Source: Spirochaetota bacterium
GTDB taxonomy: Bacteria > Spirochaetota > Spirochaetia > Treponematales > Treponemataceae
NCBI GenBank assembly: GCA_023398165.1
Contig: JAEWSQ010000019.1
Coordinates: 1-48,421, forward strand
Length of the DNA stretch: 48,421 nucleotides
Reading direction: 5' to 3'
Shown here: piece by piece, positions 38,891 to 46,103 of the stretch
How positions within the stretch are numbered: the first letter of the stretch is position 1
Layout: each line of letters begins with the position of its first letter
The notes under the pieces: generated by a model
Told to the model about the DNA's origin: nothing
What the model saw: only the letters and a program-made list of their open reading frames with translations
Database searches by the model: none
Made by a program: the position numbers and the translations under genes

Positions 38891-40240
38891 TTATTTAGTC
38901 TGCAAAACAAAGTCGACATAATCTTTTATTTTACTTGACAGAAATAACGGCAGGTGAATTAAAGTATACTCCTTACCGTTTGGAGTAGCAGTTTGCTCAA
39001 CGGTAAAAAAACCGGAATACAAACGGACAGCAATTTTACAGCTTGTGCGGTCTATTAATGAATGAAGAGAACGGAGCGTTCCTGTTTTACCCGATTTTAC
39101 TTCAACTGGTATTATGATGTTTTTATGTTGAATAATAAAATCAACTTCTGCATTAGCATTGTTTTCTTCTCTTACCCAGAATAATGGCGGACTTAATTCT
39201 TTTGTGGTTGATGAAAGTAATTCCTGTGCAGTGATTTGTTCTGCGATCATGCCCTTGTAAAGTGAGTCAAGTGTAATAGAGTCGAAATATGAAGATTGGA
39301 TACCGGTAATATAATTAAGCATACCGGTATCAATGAATTCCAGCCGTGGTTTTTTTCTGTAATCAGGTGTGATTGGAAATTCTGTAGAAGTAACAGGATA
39401 GCGAAGGAAAAGTATCATAGCACGTTGAAGGGTTCGTAAAGCATTTCCGACTTCTCTTGATCTGTAATTTGAATGAGCGAATTTTTCAAAGGTTATACGC
39501 TTGCCTGTTTCTGAAGGGCATCCTTCAATAACAAAGCGGAGTACATTTTTTTCTGTTTCATTTTTAGCATATTTTGCTGCATCATCTGTATATGCGGTGA
39601 ATAAATTCCTGTAAACCTCATTCACTGATTCTATTTCTTTTTTAAGTATATACCGGTTAACAGCTTCGGGCATTCCACCTATGAGTGTATATGTTTTAAA
39701 AAGAGAGGCTAATTTATTTTCACTCCATGCAGGTAGCGGTATTGTGTGAAGAAGCTTAAGTGCATCCGCTTCTTCAACCGCATCAAGGTATTCCTGAAAA
39801 CTTAATGGGTAAAGATACAAGTACTCAACCCGTCCAACGGGAAAGCTTATTTGTTTTCTGTCCATCATCACTTCAAGAAGTGATCCAGCTGCAACTACAT
39901 ATAGCTCCGGGATATCTTCAAAAAAATAACGCAACATTGCAATTGCCTCACTGCTTTGCTGAATTTCATCAAGAAATAGAAGCGTATTACCATTACGCCG
40001 TATACCTGTGTCTAGGGAAATTTTTTGCAAAATTTCATGAGGGGTGAGATTTTTGGAAAAATACTCATGATGCATGGGTATTTCAAGATTGAGCATATAG
40101 AAAGTATCAAAAGATTTGCTAAATTCTTTAACTACTGTTGTTTTTCCAACCTGTCTGGCACCGCGAATAATAAGTGGTTTCCTAAATTGCGAGTTTTTCC
40201 ATGTTAATAAGTCATTTAATATTTTTCTTTTAAAAACCAT
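38891..40240 (-). CDS. ATP-binding protein of the AAA_14/DUF4143 type
   Basis: A 449-residue ATPase of the same broad family as the gene at 691 but a different subgroup. Walker A GARQVGKTT at 27-35, Walker B LLFLDEIQQ at 87-95, sensor region VVAAGSLLEV and, in the DUF4143 part, EVDFIIQHKN and IPVEVKSGKTG, which resemble degenerate PD-(D/E)xK nuclease motifs. Function of the family is unproven. The promoter has an extended -10 (40284-40289) and lies within an array of ATATAACCA repeats. A GAGGA sequence precedes the ATG. Confidence 0.9.
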   Translation of the reverse strand: MVFKRKILNDLLTWKNSQFRKPLIIRGARQVGKTTVVKEFSKSFDTFYMLNLEIPMHHEYFSKNLTPHEILQKISLDTGIRRNGNTLLFLDEIQQSSEAIAMLRYFFEDIPELYVVAAGSLLEVMMDRKQISFPVGRVEYLYLYPLSFQEYLDAVEEADALKLLHTIPLPAWSENKLASLFKTYTLIGGMPEAVNRYILKKEIESVNEVYRNLFTAYTDDAAKYAKNETEKNVLRFVIEGCPSETGKRITFEKFAHSNYRSREVGNALRTLQRAMILFLRYPVTSTEFPITPDYRKKPRLEFIDTGMLNYITGIQSSYFDSITLDSLYKGMIAEQITAQELLSSTTKELSPPLFWVREENNANAEVDFIIQHKNIIIPVEVKSGKTGTLRSLHSLIDRTSCKIAVRLYSGFFTVEQTATPNGKEYTLIHLPLFLSSKIKDYVDFVLQTK

Positions 40241-40273
40241 ACAATGTCCTCAATAACCTCAACTTTACAATTG

Positions 40274-40420
40274 ATATAACCATAGTATATCATGTAAATA
40301 CTATTTGTCATAGAATATAACCAATATAATTTATGTAATGTAACAGAAAATAGCCAATATATGATAAAAATGTAAAAAAATATAACCAAAGATTGTATAA
40401 TAAATCATAAAATATAACCA
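40274..40420. promoter_or_regulatory. Direct-repeat array around the DUF4143 ATPase promoter
   Basis: ATATAACCA occurs at 40274-40282, 40315-40323, 40380-40388 and 40412-40420, with a variant ATAGCCA near 40350. The minus-strand promoter ATGACA (40311-40306), 16 bases, TATACT (40289-40284) sits among them, so the first copy covers the transcription start and the second lies just upstream of -35. Likely binding sites for an unknown regulator. Confidence 0.6.
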
Positions 40421-40576
40421 ATAGACTAAAAAATACTTAAGCAGAATAAAGAAAATTAGGTATTAGGCGCGATCCGGTTCGGCATAGAACACACAGACAA
40501 AAAAACTAAACTTTCAAACTATGGATGCATATGTAGTATAATTTAAATAAAATATCAAACTTAAAAAAAAAATAAA

Positions 40577-40735
40577 GCACCGCAAGGATGAGCCGCGACA
40601 CATCGCAGCGGCGATACTTTCTACTGTACCCCATACATCCCGAAGGAATGAAGCGCAAATCATCGCAGTGCTTCCTATTCATTAAGCCCTATACGGGTTG
40701 GTTTAACGCACTCCATGCGTACTCCCCTTAGGATT
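40577..40735 (+). repeat. Dispersed repeat C, copy 2, and adjoining hairpin DNA
   Basis: 40577-40650 resembles 10594-10668 (shared words 'ccgcaaggatgag', 'gatactt', 'taccccata'). The following bases to 40735 repeat 'aaggaatgaagcgc' and 'catcgcag' words and contain 'gggttggttt' as in hairpin repeat D. It lies directly downstream of the adenylate cyclase gene. Confidence 0.6.
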
Positions 40736-43421
40736 ATTTTTGTGTCAGATTGAATACCCCGTCCCAGCCGCTTTCTGGCGGAGACGCAAGGAATTTTTCG
40801 CAGCGTTCAATATACAAAACAGCAACAAGATCGCTTGAATCTTTATTTCTCACAAGCTGAAAAATTTCTCTAGCTTCGGTAAACTTTCTTCCTTCATACA
40901 ATTCAATAGCTTTCTCCCAAAGAGCCACCTGTTCCCTCATGCTTTCAGTTAAAAACTCCGCCTCTTCTAAAAGTTCGTAGAGTCTTAAAGGTGTTTCAAC
41001 TCCGACAACACGGACACGGTCAAGAGATCTCATTATAAATTGTCCGGGAGTAATTCTGTTTTTTGTGTGCTCGCTTATGAGAATTCCTTTTGTATTATAC
41101 TGTTTATTAACCCCTTCCAGCCGGGCTGCAAGGTTTACCGCGTTGCCGATCATGGTATAGTCCATCTTGTTTGCAGTTCCCATGTTGCCGACAACCATTT
41201 CACCGGTATTTATTCCGACTCTTGTGAATAGAGGGAACGGCAGAAGCCCTGCAGTCTGCATAAGCTCGTCGTTAATTTTTTGTTCTGCTTTTTTCATGCG
41301 GATAGCTGAACGGCAGGCTCTGTCGGCGTGGTCTTCCATCGCAATAGGAGCTCCGAAAAAAGCGATGATTGCATCACCTTCGTATTTATCGATGGTTCCC
41401 CGGAAGTCGAGAATAATATTCGACATATCAGTTAAATATTTATTTAAAAGGTTAACGAGTTCAACCGGCTGCATTCTTTCCGAAATTGTTGAAAAGCCTT
41501 TAATGTCGGTAAAGAGGGCTGTCATTTCGCGTTTTTCACCGCCAAGATTAAGTTTAGAAGGGTCTTTAATAATTTCGTTAATAACATCGGGCGAGAGGTA
41601 GCGGGAAAATGCATTACGTAAGAAGGACTTTTCCTTGATATTGGAAAAAAGACTTATAACGGTAAGAGAAATAAACGTTAAAGAAACCGATGTAAGGGGA
41701 ACTACTACACCTATGTATTTTTTTGTTATAACGAAAAAGAGAAGAAGCACTCCAACTGATATTATTACGGTAACAATACCTGCGAGCATGGATTTTTTTG
41801 CATCGAGCTGTTTGGTTGCAATACCGAGGAGGACAGAAAGAATTAAGGCAATAATAATCGAAACATAGCCGGGAGTGTCATCGAGGAATTCCTGTGCAAG
41901 AATCATGTTTGCCATGGTGGAGTGAATCCCGACATTGGGGAACCGTTCCTGATACATAGTTAAGCCGACGTCTATAGTGGATGTTGCTGTTGTACCAATA
42001 ATGCAGAAAGAACCTTTAAGCTTTTCCGATACAGACTTTTTACTTTCGCTTAGTACATTGAACAGATTTCTCAGCTCTCTAAAGGATTCTGATACATACT
42101 GCTCAAGATCTGCATCTCCAGCTACATCGGATAAAATAAGATTTTCATAAACGGGATCGAGGAACAGCGAAACACTAGTGTAAAAATTGTTCCTGTATTC
42201 CCGGTAAGTACCGATTGTTACTCCGTTTTCGGGGTCTTCGCCTTCATAAAGGAGTGTTTTTATATATTCAGCACTGTCGTACAATTCTAAAGGATTGTCT
42301 CCTTCTGTCCAGTAATTAAAAAAACCTGCATCTTTTAAAGTTCTAAGATTTTTAATAATATCTTTTTCAATTTCTATATTTTTTATTACTTCCCATGCAG
42401 ATATTGTATTGTAATCAGGATAGGTTTTTGCAGGCCACTTAATTAACACAGAGCCGTCTTCGCACCGGGGAATAACAATATCTTTTATTGTACCGTTAAT
42501 GGAAACATCTTTAAGGGTGATTGAGGCATTAGTAACGACAACGTGAGGATTGCCGAAATATTCCAGGAGGGGCACAAAAGAAAACTGGCCGTAGTACCTT
42601 CCGTTATATTTTGCTACAAGATGAAGCCGTCTGCGGTAGCCGTCTGCATCCGGGTCAGAGTTGACAAAACCGGCAGACTTTGCAGAGCGCAGGAGAAGCG
42701 CGATTGCAGGAGTTATACCGACGTATTCAGGGGTAACAGTGTCCTTTGAACCGTCTATATTCTTAAGAGCTATGACGTTTTCGAGCCATTCAACATCATA
42801 GCCGTATTCTTTCATGTCGAATGTTTTATCATCATCCTGCAGGGTGTCTTTACTTATCATTGTAAGGGTAAGATAGGAACTGTCGAAGAAAGAGAGAGCC
42901 TGTGCAAAGTACTCGTCAACATCTCTTGTAACATAGGCTATATTTGCATCGAGTGAGTTTTTTATACTTTCATTGAATGAAAGGAGTTCATCTTTATAAT
43001 ACGGAAGATCATGGAGAGGTATATCTTTAGAAGAAGCGGCATCGAGAATTTGCGTGAAAGAGTCGTTTATTTGAGAAAACCCGTATTCAAGGTAGGCAGG
43101 GAGCTCTTCATTAACATAATCAGGATCTACAACAACAGGACTCCTGTCAAGATAGCTCAAATCGAAAAGAACAAAATCGGCTCCCATTTCCTTCATGTAA
43201 ATTATGGAATTTGCCAGAATGTCGCGTGTCCAGGGAAAGTTACCGACACGTTCAATCGCATAATCGTCCACATTAATGAGGAGCACCGAACTGCTTTCTT
43301 TAAGTGAGGGGAGTGTTCGTTGAAACATGTCATTAATTTTTTTGTCCAGACTTGTGAATAATAAGAATGAACACAACACAACCGCAATGATGGGAACTAT
43401 TAAATATAAATACCGTTTCAT
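40734..43421 (-). CDS. CHASE2-domain adenylate cyclase, class III
   Basis: An 895-residue membrane protein. One N-terminal helix (4-24), a large extracytoplasmic CHASE2 sensor (about 30-470), three membrane helices (about 510-600), then a class III cyclase domain. The metal aspartate lies in LFTDIKGFS (about 638); DKYEGDAIIAFFGAP (about 676-690) supplies the adenine-selecting lysine and second aspartate; DYTMIGNAVNLAARLE (about 753) completes the site. It should make cyclic AMP in response to an envelope signal. A short TPR-like tail ends the protein. The extended -10 TGCTATACT ends six bases before the ATG and there is no Shine-Dalgarno, so the mRNA is probably leaderless. Confidence 0.93.
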   Translation of the reverse strand: MKRYLYLIVPIIAVVLCSFLLFTSLDKKINDMFQRTLPSLKESSSVLLINVDDYAIERVGNFPWTRDILANSIIYMKEMGADFVLFDLSYLDRSPVVVDPDYVNEELPAYLEYGFSQINDSFTQILDAASSKDIPLHDLPYYKDELLSFNESIKNSLDANIAYVTRDVDEYFAQALSFFDSSYLTLTMISKDTLQDDDKTFDMKEYGYDVEWLENVIALKNIDGSKDTVTPEYVGITPAIALLLRSAKSAGFVNSDPDADGYRRRLHLVAKYNGRYYGQFSFVPLLEYFGNPHVVVTNASITLKDVSINGTIKDIVIPRCEDGSVLIKWPAKTYPDYNTISAWEVIKNIEIEKDIIKNLRTLKDAGFFNYWTEGDNPLELYDSAEYIKTLLYEGEDPENGVTIGTYREYRNNFYTSVSLFLDPVYENLILSDVAGDADLEQYVSESFRELRNLFNVLSESKKSVSEKLKGSFCIIGTTATSTIDVGLTMYQERFPNVGIHSTMANMILAQEFLDDTPGYVSIIIALILSVLLGIATKQLDAKKSMLAGIVTVIISVGVLLLFFVITKKYIGVVVPLTSVSLTFISLTVISLFSNIKEKSFLRNAFSRYLSPDVINEIIKDPSKLNLGGEKREMTALFTDIKGFSTISERMQPVELVNLLNKYLTDMSNIILDFRGTIDKYEGDAIIAFFGAPIAMEDHADRACRSAIRMKKAEQKINDELMQTAGLLPFPLFTRVGINTGEMVVGNMGTANKMDYTMIGNAVNLAARLEGVNKQYNTKGILISEHTKNRITPGQFIMRSLDRVRVVGVETPLRLYELLEEAEFLTESMREQVALWEKAIELYEGRKFTEAREIFQLVRNKDSSDLVAVLYIERCEKFLASPPESGWDGVFNLTQK

Positions 43422-43427
43422 ACTAAT

Positions 43428-43433
43428 AGTATA
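43428..43433 (-). promoter_or_regulatory. Adenylate cyclase extended -10 box
   Basis: Minus-strand TGCTATACT, six bases before the ATG at 43421. The -35 region is weak, as is usual for extended -10 promoters. Confidence 0.6.
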
Positions 43434-43465
43434 GCACTGTATTTGAGTAAGTACAGTAGTTTTAA

Positions 43466-43502
43466 ATGAAAAAAGCCTGCTTCCCGTGAGGGAAGCAGGC
43501 TT
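43466..43502 (-). terminator. Intrinsic terminator of the Ig-like lipoprotein gene
   Basis: Perfect 13-bp stem (AAGCCTGCTTCCC and complement) with a four-base loop, followed on the minus strand by six T. It isolates the lipoprotein gene from the cyclase promoter. Confidence 0.93.
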
Positions 43503-43534
43503 AAGAAGAATACGCTAGGTATTCTGTCTAAATA

Positions 43535-45388
43535 TTACCAATCGAGACCGTCATAGACATTTCTAACTGGATCCTGTACTCCTGCTGTTACTGCATTACT
43601 ATCATAAGAGTTGCCGGCGGCATCTTTGAGAGTGAGTGTAACAGTTCCAAGAGCTGCTGCGTTTCCAGCAGGTTCAGTAATTGTAACCAAATAACTTGTC
43701 TGTTTTTGATCGTCTGAATCATCAACGATAGTTGCTGTTAATGTAGTTAAAGAGAATGCTAGAACAGGAGCAGTCATCGGCTGGTTACCTGAAAGTGTTA
43801 CTCTGTAAACATACTTACCTGCAACTGTTGCAGTTGCTGCAGTTGCTGAAACTAAGTCACCTGTGAAACTAGCAGGAGCTGTTGCATCTGCTACTGTTGC
43901 TACTGCGGAAACAACTTCAATTGTCTTTCCTGCGACTGTAGTCTGAGCTACCATGCGGAGTTCCAGAGTCTTTCCGGAAACTACAGCATCAGGAGATGTT
44001 ATAGCGAATGCATAGGTCGTACCATTGAATGTAGAAGAAGTATCAATTGTGTTATCAATTGTTGCTGCTCTCTTCCATGTTGCTTCGCCGGTGTATCTGC
44101 TTTCAATGAAGTAATTATTGATAATTGTGTTTACAGAACTTGCAGTAACATTAATGCTTGTGTCGCCGCTATCGTATGTTCCTGCAGTTGTATTCTTTGC
44201 CGCTACTGCAAATACTGGTACAACAGGCTGTGCGGGATCAGGAATTGTTGAGAATGTTACTGTTACGAATCTAGATGCATAATCAGCTGTTCTTACAGTA
44301 CCTGTCAATGTGTAGCTTGTATTGTATGCAAGGTCTACAGCAGGGTTAACTGTTACAACTGCACCAGCCATTGTTACTGCAACATCAACGATTTCATTGT
44401 TGCTGTTATTTGTGAGTACAAATGCCTGTGTTACTGCTGCAACATCGCGGTCGAATGTGAGAGTTATGTCGCTTGCAAGAGCAAGTATGTTAGTGTTATT
44501 GTACTGGTCTTTAGTGTTGGTGCTTACAAGGTTCAATGATAATGTGGGTGTTGCTAGGTAGATTTTCCCTGCTGTAAATGTTAGAGGATACAATCCTCCG
44601 AAGTAAATCGCTGTGTCGCCTGTACCATCGGTATCATAATTTAAATTGCTACTTCTCTGTTGATTTGTTGTAAGATCGAAATATGATACTGTCATTCTTT
44701 GAGTTCCAGTATAATAGGTCATGATGGGAAGATTTGTAAAAGATACTACACCATTAGCATCGGTTGTTGCCTTAACATACTGTGAATATGTTACTGCATA
44801 GGGATCATCTTTTGTTCCTGTCCCTGTTACAGTAGGCATCTTACATGTTGTTAAGTCAAGAACAATTTCTTTTGAGGCAGCAACAATATCTTCAGCATAC
44901 ATATCTACTGTGTTAAGAATTACTGTTCCACCCAGTGTTGCACCAAGTTTCGGGAGTGTAATTGGTTCATAAAAAACTTTAAAACTACCATCAGCATCCA
45001 CATTTGCACCTGAAGCGACATCGCTAACAACTATTGCTCCAGTTACTTTTGCATATTCTACAACACCTGTTTTTTTATCCTGTTCCTGGTATACTTCAAA
45101 AAGATATGTACCAGAAGGAAGGTTTTCAAACGTAAACATACCCTTATCGTCTGTTTTCTGTGCTTTCTTGGAAACAAGAGAACGGGCACTTGCTACTGTT
45201 GAAACTTCGGTTGCAGTTGCTGCATAGGGAAGATCTACTGTTACGCCGACAACTGGGTTGCCTTCGCCGTCAACAACATAACCCACAACGTCTGCATAGT
45301 TTGTGTCAACTGCAGCGTTTGAGCATCCTGTCAGCAGCAGTGCTGCGGTGAGCAGAACTGCCAAGCAGGTAAATAAGTTTTTTTTCAT
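43535..45388 (-). CDS. Ig-like domain lipoprotein
   Basis: A 617-residue exported lipoprotein: signal peptide with lipobox LLTGC, lipid-modified cysteine C22. Residues 33-105 look like a carboxypeptidase-regulatory-like beta domain (VVGYVVDGEGNPVVGVTVDL to GTYLFEVYQE); about 285-375 matches a Big_5/SbsA-type Ig-like domain (DITLTFDRDVAAVTQAFVL); the rest is beta-rich and Thr/Val-rich. Probably displayed on the periplasmic or cell surface. GGAGG precedes ATG 45388; the longer frame to 45457 runs into the promoter. It has its own promoter and terminator. Confidence 0.85.
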   Translation of the reverse strand: MKKNLFTCLAVLLTAALLLTGCSNAAVDTNYADVVGYVVDGEGNPVVGVTVDLPYAATATEVSTVASARSLVSKKAQKTDDKGMFTFENLPSGTYLFEVYQEQDKKTGVVEYAKVTGAIVVSDVASGANVDADGSFKVFYEPITLPKLGATLGGTVILNTVDMYAEDIVAASKEIVLDLTTCKMPTVTGTGTKDDPYAVTYSQYVKATTDANGVVSFTNLPIMTYYTGTQRMTVSYFDLTTNQQRSSNLNYDTDGTGDTAIYFGGLYPLTFTAGKIYLATPTLSLNLVSTNTKDQYNNTNILALASDITLTFDRDVAAVTQAFVLTNNSNNEIVDVAVTMAGAVVTVNPAVDLAYNTSYTLTGTVRTADYASRFVTVTFSTIPDPAQPVVPVFAVAAKNTTAGTYDSGDTSINVTASSVNTIINNYFIESRYTGEATWKRAATIDNTIDTSSTFNGTTYAFAITSPDAVVSGKTLELRMVAQTTVAGKTIEVVSAVATVADATAPASFTGDLVSATAATATVAGKYVYRVTLSGNQPMTAPVLAFSLTTLTATIVDDSDDQKQTSYLVTITEPAGNAAALGTVTLTLKDAAGNSYDSNAVTAGVQDPVRNVYDGLDW

Positions 45389-45421
45389 AAAACCTCCAAT
45401 GATTTTACGGAATGTAATTTT

Positions 45422-45476
45422 AAGTGTTTTACAAACACTTATGAGAAATTCTATCACATGAATAGTATGCTGTCAA
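45422..45476 (-). promoter_or_regulatory. Promoter and leader hairpin of the lipoprotein gene
   Basis: Minus strand: TTGACA (45476-45471), 17-base spacer, TAGAAT (45453-45448) with an upstream TGA making it extended. The leader contains AAGTGTTT and AAACACTT (45422-45440), a perfect 8-bp hairpin with a 3-base loop. Confidence 0.82.
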
Positions 45477-45503
45477 ATTTATTTTAGCAGAAAATAGAGT
45501 TTT

Positions 45504-45522
45504 TTGTTCAAATATTGAACAA
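45504..45522. promoter_or_regulatory. Palindrome upstream of the lipoprotein promoter
   Basis: TTGTTCAAATATTGAACAA: two perfect 8-base arms around ATA. It lies about 28 bases upstream of the -35 box and 18 bases from the FecR-like gene's terminator, a good position for a regulator site. Confidence 0.5.
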
Positions 45523-45539
45523 CTGCATTGTTTAAAAAT

Positions 45540-45572
45540 AAAAAAGCTGTCAGTTAAGACAGCTTTTTTATT
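45540..45572 (-). terminator. Intrinsic terminator of the FecR-like gene
   Basis: AAAAAGCTGTC/GACAGCTTTTT stem with a six-base loop and T-rich flanks on both strands; serves the minus-strand FecR-like gene. Confidence 0.9.
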
Positions 45573-45586
45573 TTTAAGGAAGGAAC

Positions 45587-46015
45587 TTACTCAGCCCATT
45601 CCAAGTCTTTTGTAGCATCGCTTGCTCTTGTAGAAGCGGTTGAAACATCGGAGCGAACCTGTCCTTTGTCTTCCTCTGCGCCGCTGGACTTAACCTTGGC
45701 ACCGAGTTTAATGCTGCTTCCCGATCCTGTTACTTCTGCTGCAAGTTTCTCTACAGTTCCTTTTTTCATTGGTTTAATTGATATTACTACGTCGCCGCTT
45801 GTTAAAACCAGTTTAGAATTAAGCCCTGTGTTGATTACCGCTGACGGTAAAAGAGTCATTCCGACAGTAACAGCTTCCCATTTGCCTGCGGACACTTCTA
45901 CTTCTACTTTGCCGGATACTTCCTTTACGGTGTATTGTGCGGCTGTCTGGGCAAATAATGTTACGGAACAAAGCAATGTTCCAAGAATGAGCAATGTTAA
46001 TACTTTCTTATTCAT
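45587..46015 (-). CDS. Secreted FecR-like domain protein
   Basis: A 142-residue exported protein with a signal peptide (about 1-23, ending LFAQT) and one FecR-like beta domain: KEVSGKVEVEVSAGKWEAVTVGMTL, then a TGLNSKLVLTSGDVVISIKP stretch, as in FecR-type proteins of spirochaetes that lack the FecR anti-sigma helices. A charged, low-complexity tail ends in DLEWAE. Probably periplasmic. GGAGG precedes ATG 46015. It has its own promoter and terminator between the two Ig-like protein genes. Confidence 0.8.
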   Translation of the reverse strand: MNKKVLTLLILGTLLCSVTLFAQTAAQYTVKEVSGKVEVEVSAGKWEAVTVGMTLLPSAVINTGLNSKLVLTSGDVVISIKPMKKGTVEKLAAEVTGSGSSIKLGAKVKSSGAEEDKGQVRSDVSTASTRASDATKDLEWAE

Positions 46016-46040
46016 ACTCGACCTCCTAAAGCTCACTAGT

Positions 46041-46071
46041 ATTATATCACGTAGTTGTAAAAATACTACGT
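46041..46071 (-). promoter_or_regulatory. Promoter of the FecR-like gene with inverted repeat
   Basis: Extended -10 TGATATAAT (box 46046-46041) about 26 bases before the ATG. Just upstream, ACGTAGT (46049-46055) and ACTACGT (46065-46071) form a perfect inverted repeat across the -10/-35 interval, a likely operator. Confidence 0.6.
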
Positions 46072-46103
46072 AAATATCAGTTTATATTGTAAAAAAGTGA
46101 TAT

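Noticed and set aside
38811..38922. Short plus-strand frame starting TTG, antisense to the end of the DUF4143 ATPase gene
   Set aside because: The AGGAG upstream is about 13 bases away, the product would be under 40 residues, and it overlaps a well-supported convergent gene.
40274..40420. Replication origin or plasmid iterons
   Set aside because: No replication initiator gene is adjacent, copy number and spacing are irregular, and the repeats surround a plain gene promoter.
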